A stretch of 64,000 nt of DNA from Lentilactobacillus curieae. GTDB taxonomy: Bacteria; Bacillota; Bacilli; Lactobacillales; Lactobacillaceae. Location: contig NZ_CP018906.1 in NCBI RefSeq assembly GCF_000785105.2, positions 1,922,001 through 1,986,000 on the forward strand, in the 5' to 3' direction. The position numbers were made by a program, and so were the translations under genes. This document shows, one piece after another, positions 8,284 through 17,847 of the stretch; the first letter of the stretch is position 1; the number at the start of each line of letters is the position of its first letter. The notes beneath the pieces were generated by a model. It ran no database searches and was not told the DNA's origin. It was given only the letters and a program-made list of their open reading frames with translations.

Positions 8284-9522
8284 TTATTTTTCAGCGTATA
8301 ATTTTGCGATTTCCACGATGACATCAACCGCTTTCTCCATTGTTTCTTCAGACACATACTCAAAGCGTCCGTGCATGTTTTCCCCACCAGCAAAAATATT
8401 TGGCGTTGGTAATCCCATATACGAAATCTTTGAGCCATCTGTCCCACCACGAACTGGGAAGATGTTTGGAGTAACCCCAACGTTTTCCATTGCCTGCTCC
8501 GCAACCTTAACTACCGTTGGATCTTTAGCAACAACTTCCCCCATATTGTAGTACTGGTCCTTTAATTCAACCTTCACACGGTCGACGCCAAAGTCACGGT
8601 TCATCTGATCAGCAATTCCAGTAAACAACCGTTTTCTGGCCTCGAAGCGATCTCGATCATGATCACGAATGATGTAAGTCAATTCAGAATGATCAACAGA
8701 CCCAGAAAAACTATCGATGTGGAAGAAACCTTGACGACCTGACGTTTTCTCTGGTCGGTCATACGTTGGCAACTGGTCATGAAAGTCCATTGCAACCTGG
8801 ATTGCGTTGACCATAATCCCTTTGGCCTCAGCGGGATGAACATCAGTACCAGTTACGGTTACCTTAGCTGCGGCTGCATTAAAAGTTTCGTAATTCAAAT
8901 CTCCAAGTGGCCCACCATCAACTGTGTACGCAATGTCCGCACCAAAGTCATCAACATCAAAATGGTCAGCGCCTGTTCCGATTTCTTCATCTGGTCCAAA
9001 GCCAATCTTGATAGTTCCATGTTTTAGGTCTGGATGGTCTTTAAAATATGTGATCATTGAGATGATTTCTGCCACCCCAGACTTATCATCCGCACCAAGT
9101 AGAGTTGAACCATCAGTGGTTATCAAAGTCTGGCCAGCATATTTCTTTAAACTAGGAAAGACTGCTGGATCAAGCTGATATTCACCTTTGTCATCTAAAT
9201 TGATTACAGACTTACCATCATAATTTTCGATGATTTTAGGACTGATGTTTTCAGCGTTAAATGCTGCAGTGTCTACGTGAGAAATAAACCCAACTGCTGG
9301 GACTTGCTTATCTACGTTACTCTCAAGAGTTGCATATACGTAGCCACTTTGTTTATTAATGTGAACGTTGCTTAAACTCAAGTTTGTTAACATCTGCTCA
9401 AGCATTTTGATAAATTCAACTTGATTGCTTGATGATGGAATCGTGTCTGAATTTGGATCAGACCTGGTATTAATTTTCACAAATTTCAAAAAATTAGGGA
9501 TAAGTTCTGCATATTTTGCCAT
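8284..9522 (-). CDS. pepT: Peptidase T (tripeptidase), M20 family
   Basis: Zinc aminopeptidase releasing the N-terminal residue from tripeptides in the cytosol, part of the peptide use that lets lactic acid bacteria grow on protein. The M20 metal ligands are visible: HVDTA, the bridging Asp in LLGADDKSG, the general-base and ligand pair in GFGPDEEIG, a later Asp in YTVDGGP, and the C-terminal His in GGENMHGRF. The dimerisation domain sits between about 210 and 320. Its 412 residues match the family. It is the last gene after trmK and nif3 (14 bp from the latter), probably one transcript; its 3' end abuts the CtsR operator of clpB. Confidence 0.96.
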   Translation of the reverse strand: MAKYAELIPNFLKFVKINTRSDPNSDTIPSSSNQVEFIKMLEQMLTNLSLSNVHINKQSGYVYATLESNVDKQVPAVGFISHVDTAAFNAENISPKIIENYDGKSVINLDDKGEYQLDPAVFPSLKKYAGQTLITTDGSTLLGADDKSGVAEIISMITYFKDHPDLKHGTIKIGFGPDEEIGTGADHFDVDDFGADIAYTVDGGPLGDLNYETFNAAAAKVTVTGTDVHPAEAKGIMVNAIQVAMDFHDQLPTYDRPEKTSGRQGFFHIDSFSGSVDHSELTYIIRDHDRDRFEARKRLFTGIADQMNRDFGVDRVKVELKDQYYNMGEVVAKDPTVVKVAEQAMENVGVTPNIFPVRGGTDGSKISYMGLPTPNIFAGGENMHGRFEYVSEETMEKAVDVIVEIAKLYAEK

Positions 9523-9536
9523 GATAGTTCCTCCAA

Positions 9537-10652
9537 TTATTTAAATGTAAATGGATCTGTATTAATTTTTGATTCAATGATTTCAATGTCCCAGTCATCA
9601 GCCGCTTTCCATTGGTTAAACAGGTCAGCAAGCTTTGCTTTGCAAACACTTTCGATGTGGTGGCCGGGATCAATAACTGGCATATCGGCTGCTAGCATAT
9701 CATGTCCAGTGTGGTAATAAACATCCCCAGTCACATAAACGTCAGCCCCCAGTTTTTGGGCAAGTGGGTAAAATTTACCACCATCTCCTCCAAGAACGGC
9801 AACTTTTTTCACCGGTTTACTTAAATCATTCGCAATCACTCTTAGACCTTGGACCTGGAATTTATCCTTCACAAGTTGAACAAATTCATCCAAACTCATT
9901 TCACTTTCCAAATCACCAATCCGCCCCATAGTGTATTGATGCTGCTTATCTTGCACCTTAATAATGTTATAGAGTGGCTTATCAAGTGGATGCACATCAT
10001 GAAGTGCGTGCATAACCGGCTCCAATTTGCTCTTAAATAGTTCAAATTCTAATCGGGCGTCTTCTCGTTCTGTTGGTTCCCCAACGTTGCCAATTTCTGG
10101 ATTTGAGAATGATTTAGGGACATAGTAAACCGTCCCGTCAATTTCATAAGTATAGCTAGTATATTCACTACTATTGACTTCAGCACCAGCATCAACTAAG
10201 GACATCCGGACAGCTGCCGAATAAACCTTAGGTACCTGCACCGTTAGTCGGTAAACCGGATCTGCATATCCAGGAACCATCCCAGATAGATCAGTTAACC
10301 CTAATTGTTCTGCTAGCCAGTCATTCATTCCACCATCCGCAAAATCCAGATTGGTGTGCGCAGAATAAACGGTAATGTGATTTTGTAATAAGGTGGCATA
10401 CATCTGATTTTGTGGGATCGATAAGTCCAGATTTTTAGCAGGGTGAAACATCATTGGATGATGAGCAAAGATCAAGTCAACACCGTTAACAATGGCTTCT
10501 TCAACTACTTCTGGGCGAACGTCTAACGTTGTCATCACTTTGTGAACCTTGGCATCAAGTGAGCCAAGTTGCAGGCCAACTGGATCATTGTCCATGGCCA
10601 AATGCTTAGGAGCGAATTGTTCGAAACGTTCAATTAATTGTCTAACCTTCAC
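9537..10652 (-). CDS. Nif3-like dinuclear metal centre protein (YqfO family)
   Basis: Conserved hexameric metal-binding protein of uncertain biochemical role, often annotated as GTP cyclohydrolase 1 type 2-like. Typical features are FAHHPMMFH (metal histidines) near residue 65, SAHTNLDFA near 100, and the C-terminal GDVYYHTGHDM and DPGHHIES motifs. At about 371 residues it is the long form with a PII-like insert between the two halves. The start is either GTG at 10652 (MKVRQLIERFE, the usual family beginning) or TTG at 10658; both read the same frame and both overlap the 3' end of trmK, which shows tight coupling. The trmK-nif3 pair is conserved across Firmicutes. Confidence 0.92.
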   Translation of the reverse strand: MKVRQLIERFEQFAPKHLAMDNDPVGLQLGSLDAKVHKVMTTLDVRPEVVEEAIVNGVDLIFAHHPMMFHPAKNLDLSIPQNQMYATLLQNHITVYSAHTNLDFADGGMNDWLAEQLGLTDLSGMVPGYADPVYRLTVQVPKVYSAAVRMSLVDAGAEVNSSEYTSYTYEIDGTVYYVPKSFSNPEIGNVGEPTEREDARLEFELFKSKLEPVMHALHDVHPLDKPLYNIIKVQDKQHQYTMGRIGDLESEMSLDEFVQLVKDKFQVQGLRVIANDLSKPVKKVAVLGGDGGKFYPLAQKLGADVYVTGDVYYHTGHDMLAADMPVIDPGHHIESVCKAKLADLFNQWKAADDWDIEIIESKINTDPFTFK

Positions 10653-11346
10653 CTTCAAGCATCTCCTCTATCATTTTAATTTCAGTAGTAAATTGCTCAA
10701 TCTTCTCTGGCTCAGATTTCTGCGATTGCTGAATATTTTTCAAAATAACCTTTTTTTGTGATAATTCATCACGCCATTTTTGCAAGAAAACGGTGTTTTT
10801 TTCTTGTCTAAGATGCGGACCGAAAAATAAATCGGCTCGTGAATACTCTGGCTGATCGGCCAACTTTTGCCCAACGATGATTTCGTAAGTATGACCATCT
10901 TCTGCCAAAATTTCTTCAGCAGTAATGGTATACCCATATGACTGTAACCAGCGTCTAACATTTTCTTCACCAACGTTAGGTTGAAGAATCAATTTTTCTT
11001 TCCCAGTAAGTTTATCCTTACCTGTTTCTAAAATATGGCTGATCAGGGCACCGCCCATACCAGCGATTGTAATGTGATCGACGTTATCGTCTGGTTCAAT
11101 TGCAGCTAATCCATCAGCTAAGCGGGGATGCAATTTATCAGTTAACCCCTCCTTAGCAATTTCGTGCTTTGAATTTTCAAGCGGTCCCTGACGAACTTCG
11201 CCCACAACTGCGTAATCAATTACCCCATTAAGTGCAAGATTGATTGGCAGGTATGCATGATCAGAGCCAATATCGGCTAATCTACTACCTGATTCAACGT
11301 GCTGGCCAACTGTAGCTAGTCGGACAGATAAGTGTGTACTATTCAT
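10642..11346 (-). CDS. trmK: tRNA (adenine(22)-N1)-methyltransferase TrmK
   Basis: SAM-dependent enzyme that makes m1A22 in the D-arm of several tRNAs. The Rossmann motif RLADIGSDHAYLPI (about residues 22-35) and the later ITIAGMGGALI and LILQPN segments are characteristic. At 234 residues it has the N-terminal methyltransferase fold and a C-terminal coiled-coil tail (about 185-230). ATG at 11346 follows AGGAGT. The last bases overlap the start of the Nif3-family gene. It sits just downstream of rpoD, as in Bacillus. Confidence 0.94.
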   Translation of the reverse strand: MNSTHLSVRLATVGQHVESGSRLADIGSDHAYLPINLALNGVIDYAVVGEVRQGPLENSKHEIAKEGLTDKLHPRLADGLAAIEPDDNVDHITIAGMGGALISHILETGKDKLTGKEKLILQPNVGEENVRRWLQSYGYTITAEEILAEDGHTYEIIVGQKLADQPEYSRADLFFGPHLRQEKNTVFLQKWRDELSQKKVILKNIQQSQKSEPEKIEQFTTEIKMIEEMLEGEG

Positions 11347-11395
11347 TGTTTACTCCTATTTTTGATTGTACTTTAATTATAATTTATATATATGT

Positions 11396-11440
11396 AAAAA
11401 AACAGGTACGGCCACAAAACAATTGTTTTGAGTCGTACCC
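11396..11440 (-). terminator. Terminator of the dnaG-rpoD operon
   Basis: On the minus strand a long stem (outer GGTACG / CGTACC, inner CAAAACAATTGTTTTG region) just after rpoD is followed by seven Ts. Confidence 0.85.
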
Positions 11441-11449
11441 GGCTAATAA

Positions 11450-12583
11450 TTATTCTAAAAAGTCTTTAAGTTGTTTACTACGTGATGGGTGGCGCAACTT
11501 TCTCAAAGCCTTAGCTTCAATTTGTCGAATTCGCTCACGCGTAACCCCAAATACCTTACCAACTTCCTCAAGAGTTCTGGTTCTTCCGTCATCAAGCCCA
11601 AAACGTAAACGAAGAACGTTTTCCTCACGGTCAGTTAAAGTGTCTAGGACACCTTCAAGCTGCTCCTTTAATAACTCATAAGCAGCATGATCAGCAGGTG
11701 ATGTAGCGTCTTGATCCTCAATGAAGTCGCCTAAATGAGAGTCGTCCTCTTCACCAATTGGGGTTTCCAATGAAACGGGCTCTTGAGCAATCTTCAAGAT
11801 TTCTCTAACCTTTTCAGTTGGCATATCCATTTCGGCACCGATTTCTTCAGGTAACGGCTCACGGCCAAGGTCTTGAAGTAACTGACGCTGGATTCTAATC
11901 AATTTGTTAATAGTTTCAACCATGTGAACTGGAATCCGGATAGTTCTAGCTTGGTCAGCAATGGCACGAGTAATGGCCTGACGGATCCACCAAGTGGCGT
12001 AAGTTGAAAATTTAAATCCCTTTCGGTAATCAAACTTTTCAACAGCCTTCATTAGTCCCATGTTACCTTCTTGAATTAAATCAAGAAATTGCATTCCCCG
12101 ACCAACATACCGTTTAGCAATTGAAACCACCAAACGAAGGTTGGCTTCAGCAAGTTCTTGCTTAGCTTCTTCATCGCCGTCTTCAATTCGCTTAGCTAAA
12201 CTAATTTCCTCGTCCGCACTAAGCAACGATACTCGACCAATTTCTTTAAGGTACATTCTAACTGGGTCATTGATTTTAACTCCAGTAGGAGCAGATACAT
12301 CAGAAAGTTCCTTTTTAGTAACTTTCTTAGCGGCATCAATTGCCCGAGGATCTGGATCACCGTTTTCATCGACAACACTAATTCCGTTATCTTCAACTGA
12401 TTCTAGTAACCCTTCGATACCTTTTTCATCAAGAGCGTACTGTTCAATGATCTTTTCACTCAACTCATCATAAGTGATGTGACCGATTGGCTTGTTTTTC
12501 TTAACAATCTCGTTTAATTCAGATTGATAAACTAATGTCTTTTCTACTTTTGCATCTTTTTTAGTTTCGTTCTTTTTTGCCAT
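11450..12583 (-). CDS. rpoD: RNA polymerase primary sigma factor RpoD (SigA)
   Basis: Housekeeping sigma factor that recognises -10/-35 promoters. Region 1.1 is at the N terminus, region 1.2 at about 108-140, region 2 (with [20 protein letters not shown] and [16 protein letters not shown]) at about 140-230, region 3, and region 4 with the helix-turn-helix [17 protein letters not shown] near the C terminus. At 377 residues it has the length usual for lactobacilli. It lies 20 bp after dnaG, the conserved dnaG-rpoD macromolecular synthesis order, and ends with a strong terminator. Confidence 0.98.
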   Translation of the reverse strand: MAKKNETKKDAKVEKTLVYQSELNEIVKKNKPIGHITYDELSEKIIEQYALDEKGIEGLLESVEDNGISVVDENGDPDPRAIDAAKKVTKKELSDVSAPTGVKINDPVRMYLKEIGRVSLLSADEEISLAKRIEDGDEEAKQELAEANLRLVVSIAKRYVGRGMQFLDLIQEGNMGLMKAVEKFDYRKGFKFSTYATWWIRQAITRAIADQARTIRIPVHMVETINKLIRIQRQLLQDLGREPLPEEIGAEMDMPTEKVREILKIAQEPVSLETPIGEEDDSHLGDFIEDQDATSPADHAAYELLKEQLEGVLDTLTDREENVLRLRFGLDDGRTRTLEEVGKVFGVTRERIRQIEAKALRKLRHPSRSKQLKDFLE

Positions 12584-12603
12584 TCAAAATGCCTCCCGGT
12601 ACG

Positions 12604-14445
12604 TTAGATGTGTTTTCCCGCTTGTTTTTTTTGTTCTAATTGAACAATTTCAATTGTTAATTGACGCTGCTTTTGTACATCACCGATTGCTACCGCCTCC
12701 TGAAGTGACTGGCGCTTTTGTTTCAGTTGATCAACGACCGGTGCTCTATTCATAATCACGTTTACATAGTCGTTGATTTCACTTTCGGTTGACTCAACTG
12801 CCAAATCGAGCGAATCAATGTCCATTAGCAAAGTTTGTAGAGAATTTTCTGTTATAAAACTACTTAACGTAGCTACATTATACTCGTCAAACTTGGTAAA
12901 GTAACCTTCGGCCAAAAGATACAGCATTTGAAAGTCCTCGTCAACAAATGCGAAGTTTTCAATTCCTTGTACCATCAGCCAAATATCATGATTGTGGAGC
13001 ATTCGGTTAAGCAACCGTGCCTCTGCAAATTGGACAACGTTCCAGTGACGTTCCGACTGAGCCGACTGGCGAATTACAGCTGGCGGCACCGGCGGTTGAT
13101 CAGCGACAGCCACTTGAGACTGACGCTGATTACTCTGAATTAATGGTACTAACCGGCTGGTCAACAATTCCTTGCCAACCCCAAACTCAGTTGCCACCTT
13201 ATTCACATACAAATCACGGGTGATTGGCGATGGCTCCTTAGCAATCACTGACAGGGCCTCAGAAATGTAATTGCTAACATCAACTTCGGACTCCAAATTG
13301 TATTGCTTTTTCATAAATTGAAGTTCGAAGTCAATCGGCGAGCTGGCGTGTTTTACCAATTCCATAAATTGATCAGCACCCCGTTGACGAACAAATTCGT
13401 CAGGATCTAACCCGTCAGGAACGGTAACAATTTTTACGGCAACCTTTGAATTGTTTGCAAAGCTATCAATGGCGCGTTTAATTGCCTTTTGTCCCGGAGT
13501 ATCACCATCGTATGAAATTACCACCTGACTAGTAATCCTAGAAATATCGTAAACTTGCTGGTCAGTTAAGCTAGTTCCCATCGAAGCAATTCCAGAATGG
13601 ATACCAGCCTGGTCTGCAGAAATAACATCCATGAAACCTTCCAACAAAATTGCTGGATCGTTTTTTCTGATGCTTAACCTCGCTGAGTCAAGGTTAAACA
13701 AGACTTTACGTTTATTGAATATCTCAGTTTCTGGACTATTTAAATATTTAGGTGATTCGGGATCTTTTACTAACAGCCGCCCAGAAAAGGCGACCGTTTT
13801 ACCATTCTCATTTCGAATTGGAAACATCACTCGATCTACAAATCTGTCATAAATGTCCCCAGAATCATTTTCTGAAAACAACCCAGATTTTCTCAGTAAT
13901 TTAAAATCGGTTTTCTTCTCTTCGAAAAATGGCTTTAATAATCTTTGCCCAGGGGCAAAACCAAGTTGATATTTTTCAATCGTTTCATCCGTCAAACCGC
14001 GTTTTTTTAAATATTCTAAGGCTGGCTGGCCCAGTTTTGTATTCATTAAAACGTGGTGATACAAGGTGACTGCTTGCTCATGAACCTGAATTAGTTGTGA
14101 TGCGAGCGAATTAGTTTGCTGTGCTTGCTGAGATCCCCCAGAAGTATACTTTTCATCCAAGGGAATATTTTGAAGCTCAGCTACTTTACGAACCGCCTCC
14201 GGGAAGGTTAAATTTTCAAGTTCCATTAAAAACTTAAAGACGTTACCGCCTCGGCCACAACTAAAGCAGTGAAATATTTGCTTATCTTCAGATACGGAAA
14301 AAGATGGGGTCCTTTCCTCATGAAAAGGACACAGGCCGAACAGGTTTTTCCCAGATTGAGTTAGTTGCACGTATTGAGAGACCACATCCACAATGTTAAC
14401 TTGTGAACGGACCTGCTCAATCACTTCCTCAGGGATCATTGCCAA
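12604..14445 (-). CDS. dnaG: DNA primase DnaG
   Basis: Makes RNA primers for lagging-strand replication. The N-terminal zinc ligands appear in CPFHEERTPSF and FHCFSCGRGG (CHC2 type); the TOPRIM core has ILLEGFMDVI and ISYDGDTPGQ with the acidic metal residues; the C-terminal part (from about 450) should bind helicase DnaB. GGAGG at 14455-14459 is only 3 nt from the ATG at 14451 but 9 nt from the TTG at 14445, giving MAMIPEEVI, which looks like the family start; the ATG at 14439 is 15 nt away. I therefore prefer TTG at 14445. The leader contains a terminator hairpin. Confidence 0.95.
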   Translation of the reverse strand: MAMIPEEVIEQVRSQVNIVDVVSQYVQLTQSGKNLFGLCPFHEERTPSFSVSEDKQIFHCFSCGRGGNVFKFLMELENLTFPEAVRKVAELQNIPLDEKYTSGGSQQAQQTNSLASQLIQVHEQAVTLYHHVLMNTKLGQPALEYLKKRGLTDETIEKYQLGFAPGQRLLKPFFEEKKTDFKLLRKSGLFSENDSGDIYDRFVDRVMFPIRNENGKTVAFSGRLLVKDPESPKYLNSPETEIFNKRKVLFNLDSARLSIRKNDPAILLEGFMDVISADQAGIHSGIASMGTSLTDQQVYDISRITSQVVISYDGDTPGQKAIKRAIDSFANNSKVAVKIVTVPDGLDPDEFVRQRGADQFMELVKHASSPIDFELQFMKKQYNLESEVDVSNYISEALSVIAKEPSPITRDLYVNKVATEFGVGKELLTSRLVPLIQSNQRQSQVAVADQPPVPPAVIRQSAQSERHWNVVQFAEARLLNRMLHNHDIWLMVQGIENFAFVDEDFQMLYLLAEGYFTKFDEYNVATLSSFITENSLQTLLMDIDSLDLAVESTESEINDYVNVIMNRAPVVDQLKQKRQSLQEAVAIGDVQKQRQLTIEIVQLEQKKQAGKHI

Positions 14446-14480
14446 TTGCATTCGCCTCCCATCTCTTAGTTCCATTCCAT

Positions 14481-14510
14481 TAAAAAGTCGCACCAGAAAG
14501 TGCGACTTAA
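14481..14510 (-). terminator. Hairpin terminator between glyS and dnaG, inside the dnaG leader
   Basis: Perfect 9-bp stem AAGTCGCAC / GTGCGACTT followed by TTTTTAA on the minus strand. It lies downstream of a likely dnaG promoter (about 14530-14555), so it can end glyS transcripts and also attenuate dnaG-rpoD. Confidence 0.85.
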
Positions 14511-14527
14511 TCTTTGCGACACATATA

Positions 14528-14557
14528 AGATAATACCATACAAAGAATGATTAAACA
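14528..14557 (-). promoter_or_regulatory. Probable dnaG-rpoD promoter
   Basis: On the minus strand TTGTTT and TATTAT are 17 bp apart, with TGG before the -10 hexamer (extended -10). It sits in the 75-bp gap after glyS and upstream of the hairpin at 14481-14510. Confidence 0.6.
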
Positions 14558-14568
14558 ATCAAATTAGT

Positions 14569-16650
14569 CTAGCCTTTAACAACCAATTCATCAAAATTAC
14601 CAACGTGCATAATCAGATCTGATAAAATCGTCAATTGTTTCAAACGGTTATTCTTTAATTGTTCATCCTTAGCCATGATCATAGTGGCGTCGAAGTATTT
14701 ATTAATTGAATCTTTAAGTGAAGTTAACCGGACAAATGCTTCATCGGCACTTACATTATAAAAACCATCACTAGCTTTGTTTACTGCATCGAACAGTTCT
14801 GATTCAGAATCATTTTCAAACAGTGAACTATCAACTACTAGCTCAGAATCTTCAAAGCTACCCTTTTGAGAGATTCTCAATACTCGGGTCAACGACTCGA
14901 CACTTTCCTTAAAGTTATCATCATTTGAGTGACTAGTTAGAACTTTACCACTTTCAATGTTAAACAAGATATTAGTAGCTGAACCGCTAGTGACTGCGGC
15001 ACTAATATCATACTTAGTACCCAAATCATTAAGGTATTGGCGAATTCTGTCTTTAAAGAAGTCAGAAATTGCTGAAATTTGATCTTGCATAGGAAGTTCC
15101 GGTGCAACCTTAGAATCGGACATCAACTTAATAACATCAGTTAACGCCGCTTCCAAGTCAAAGCTCCATTGCTTGTCAGCTACAATTCTAACAACACCTG
15201 AGGCTTGTCGTCTCAAGGCATATGGATCATTTGATCCACTAGGAATCATCCCCGCTGCAAAGAACGTCAAGATTGAGTCCAACTTGTCAGCAATTGCCAA
15301 GACAGAACCAACCTCACTTGCTGGCAATGCTGAGCTTGCAGAAATTGGCATGTAGTGTTCACGGATTGCGGCCGCTACTTCTTTATCTTCACCATTTAGT
15401 AAGGCGTACTTTTCACCCATAATTCCTTGAAGTTCAGCAAATTCACCAACCATACCAGTTACCAAATCAAATTTATAAATTTCACTAGCTCGGTTTAGGT
15501 GATCAAGTTGTTCTGAATTTAAATCAAATTTCTTACCAAGATAGCTAGCAATTACCCCAACCCGTTGCATCTTCTCATACATAGTTGAAATTTTATCGTG
15601 GAAACTAACTGTCTTCAAACGGTCAACGTATTGGTCAATCGTCTGCTTCTGATCTTCTTCGTAGAAGAACATAGCGTCTTCAAGACGCGCAGTTAAAACT
15701 TTTTCGTTTCCGGCAGACACGTTTTCGATTGCCTTGTCATTACCATTACGAACTGACACAAAATGTGGTAATAGTTTGCCTGATTGGTCGGTTACGTAAA
15801 AGAATCTTTGATGATCTTTCATCGATGTAATCAATACTTCATCAGGAATTTTAAGGTATTTTTCATCGAAATTACCGAAAAATGCCGTTGGCCATTCAAC
15901 AAGGTTATTAACCTCTTCCAAAAGGTCTTCATCAATATTGATCACCCAATTGTTTTTATCAGCAATCTGAGCGATCTGTTTTCTAATTAGATCTTTTCGT
16001 TTGTTAGCATCAGCAATCACAAATTGCTCAGTTAATTTTTCTTCGTATTCATCACAATTTGCCAATTCAACTTGTTTACCTAAGAAACGATGACCTGAAG
16101 TCAATCGATCTGACGTAACATCGAGAATTGTGATTGGAATTACTTTGTTATCAAGTAAGGCGACAATCCATTTAATTGGGCGCACAAATTCAAAAGAATA
16201 CTCGCCCCACTTCATCATGGTTGGAAAATTCATTGCCATAATGACGTCTTTTAACCCAGTTAAAATTTCTTCCACTGTCTTACCCGCGATGTGCTTATCA
16301 ACATACACATATTCAACACCCTTAAGTTCCTTGAAGGTGATGTCGTCAACAGTTGCTCCTTGACCCTTAGTAAATCCAATTGCAGCTTTTGTCCAGTTGC
16401 CGTCAGCATCTTGAGCGATTTTTTTAGCAGGTCCCTTAACTGTTTCATCAATGTCAGGTTGCTTATCACTTAAACCAGTAATTTTTAATGCCAATCTTCT
16501 TGGAGTGCTGAAAGTTTGAATGTCAGAAAAATCGATTCGCTGATCCTTCAAGTAATCTGCTGTCCGTTTCTTTAATTGATTAATACTTGGGGTAACAACG
16601 TGAGCAGGCATTTCTTCTAAGCCAACTTCTAATAAGAAATTCTTAGCCAT
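14569..16650 (-). CDS. glyS: Glycyl-tRNA synthetase beta subunit
   Basis: The beta chain of the bacterial alpha2-beta2 glycyl-tRNA synthetase, mainly responsible for tRNA recognition. The start [17 protein letters not shown] and the motifs FSTPRRLAL, FVRPIKWIVAL and the HD-like region around SVLAIADKLDSILTFF are typical. It has 693 residues, and the C-terminal third is the anticodon-binding DALR-like domain. Its ATG overlaps the last base of the glyQ stop codon, so the two subunits are translationally coupled. The operon is controlled by the Gly T-box upstream of glyQ. Confidence 0.98.
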   Translation of the reverse strand: MAKNFLLEVGLEEMPAHVVTPSINQLKKRTADYLKDQRIDFSDIQTFSTPRRLALKITGLSDKQPDIDETVKGPAKKIAQDADGNWTKAAIGFTKGQGATVDDITFKELKGVEYVYVDKHIAGKTVEEILTGLKDVIMAMNFPTMMKWGEYSFEFVRPIKWIVALLDNKVIPITILDVTSDRLTSGHRFLGKQVELANCDEYEEKLTEQFVIADANKRKDLIRKQIAQIADKNNWVINIDEDLLEEVNNLVEWPTAFFGNFDEKYLKIPDEVLITSMKDHQRFFYVTDQSGKLLPHFVSVRNGNDKAIENVSAGNEKVLTARLEDAMFFYEEDQKQTIDQYVDRLKTVSFHDKISTMYEKMQRVGVIASYLGKKFDLNSEQLDHLNRASEIYKFDLVTGMVGEFAELQGIMGEKYALLNGEDKEVAAAIREHYMPISASSALPASEVGSVLAIADKLDSILTFFAAGMIPSGSNDPYALRRQASGVVRIVADKQWSFDLEAALTDVIKLMSDSKVAPELPMQDQISAISDFFKDRIRQYLNDLGTKYDISAAVTSGSATNILFNIESGKVLTSHSNDDNFKESVESLTRVLRISQKGSFEDSELVVDSSLFENDSESELFDAVNKASDGFYNVSADEAFVRLTSLKDSINKYFDATMIMAKDEQLKNNRLKQLTILSDLIMHVGNFDELVVKG

Positions 16651-17573
16651 TATTTTTCCTCCTCATCTTTCAATAATTCTTGGCGTTTTTGTTCATCTTT
16701 AATCAATGGGAAACCAAGTTTCTTCCGTTCTTCAACGAATTCCTTGGCAACCATCCGAGCCATGTTCCGAATTCTTGAGAGGAATCCGGCCCGTTCTGTA
16801 ACTGAAACTGCTCCACGCGCATCTAACAGGTTAAACGTGTGGCTACATTTTAGAATGTAATCATACGCAGGGTGAACCAAGTTCATATCAAGAAGTCTAT
16901 GAGCTTCTTTTTCGTAAGAGTTAAAGAAGTTCATCAACATTTCTTGGTTGCTTTCCTCAAAACTATACTTTGAATGTTCAAATTCTGGCTCTTTGAAAAT
17001 GTCCCCATACTTAACGTTATCAGACCATTCAAGATCAAATACTGAGTTAACATCTTGAATGTACGAAGAGAGACGTTCTAGTCCATAGGTGATTTCTGAA
17101 GCGACAGGATCCATTTCTAACCCACCAACGATTTGGAAGTACGTAAACTGGGTAATTTCCATCCCATCAAGCCAAACTTCCCAACCAACTCCGGCACATC
17201 CCATTGAGGGATTCTCCCAGTTATCCTCTACGAAACGGATATCATGTTCAAGGGGATCGATTCCTAATTCGCGAAGACTATCCAGATATAATTCCTGAAT
17301 GTTTTCTGGGGATGGCTTCATAATCACTTGAAATTGGTGATGTTGGTACAAACGGTTAGGGTTTTCACCATAACGACCATCAGCTGGCCGTCTTGATGGT
17401 TCAATGTACGCTGCATTCCATGGTTCTGGACCAACAGCCCTTAAAAAAGTGTATGGGCTCATAGTTCCAGCACCCTTTTCTGTATCATAAGCTTGCATCA
17501 ACATGCAGCCCTGTGCAGACCAGTATTGCTGCAATCGTAATATTATTTGTTGCACGGACAATTTTTCAGTCAT
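16650..17573 (-). CDS. glyQ: Glycyl-tRNA synthetase alpha subunit
   Basis: Catalytic chain making glycyl-adenylate and charging tRNA-Gly together with GlyS. The 307-residue sequence shows the family core: [15 protein letters not shown] near the start, [17 protein letters not shown], and [22 protein letters not shown] at 17573 follows AGGAGG. It is the first gene after the T-box leader, which should allow transcription only when tRNA-Gly is uncharged. Confidence 0.98.
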   Translation of the reverse strand: MTEKLSVQQIILRLQQYWSAQGCMLMQAYDTEKGAGTMSPYTFLRAVGPEPWNAAYIEPSRRPADGRYGENPNRLYQHHQFQVIMKPSPENIQELYLDSLRELGIDPLEHDIRFVEDNWENPSMGCAGVGWEVWLDGMEITQFTYFQIVGGLEMDPVASEITYGLERLSSYIQDVNSVFDLEWSDNVKYGDIFKEPEFEHSKYSFEESNQEMLMNFFNSYEKEAHRLLDMNLVHPAYDYILKCSHTFNLLDARGAVSVTERAGFLSRIRNMARMVAKEFVEERKKLGFPLIKDEQKRQELLKDEEEK

Positions 17574-17599
17574 TACTAATTCCTCCTAATTTTTGCCGC

Positions 17600-17806
17600 A
17601 AAAAAATCCCTATGAAGAGTGAACTGAATACAGCTCATTCAACATAGGGACGATATTATCGCGGTTCCACCCTAATTCTGGCATAAAAACCAGCACTTAA
17701 TTTTCGACAACGAAAGCGCCAAGGGTTTCTAGTCAGCTCTCACCGTTCTGACCTCGCTTAAAAAACCACGATTTAAAATTCTCTCTAAACGTCGAATTAT
17801 TTAACT
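17600..17806 (-). ncRNA. T-box riboswitch, Gly type, controlling glyQS
   Basis: The minus strand carries the T-box sequence AGGGTGGAACCGCG (17660-17673). The variable base A in UGGA pairs with U73 of tRNA-Gly. The base of stem I is TTCGAC / GTCGAA; GAGAG / CTTTC follows; and the codon GGC (Gly) lies at 17718-17720 at the specifier position. A terminator stem CCCTATG / CATAGGG (17608-17649) with a T-run follows. It is a compact leader, as usual for glyQS. Confidence 0.93.
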
Positions 17807-17812
17807 AAAATA

Positions 17813-17841
17813 ATGATAGTTGACACCATGCTAAATGTCAA
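17813..17841 (-). promoter_or_regulatory. glyQS promoter
   Basis: Consensus TTGACA (17836-17841) and TATCAT (17813-17818) with 17-bp spacing on the minus strand. The -35 box is one arm of an inverted repeat TTGACA-N10-TGTCAA (17820-17841). Confidence 0.85.
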
Positions 17842-17847
17842 CGCGCA

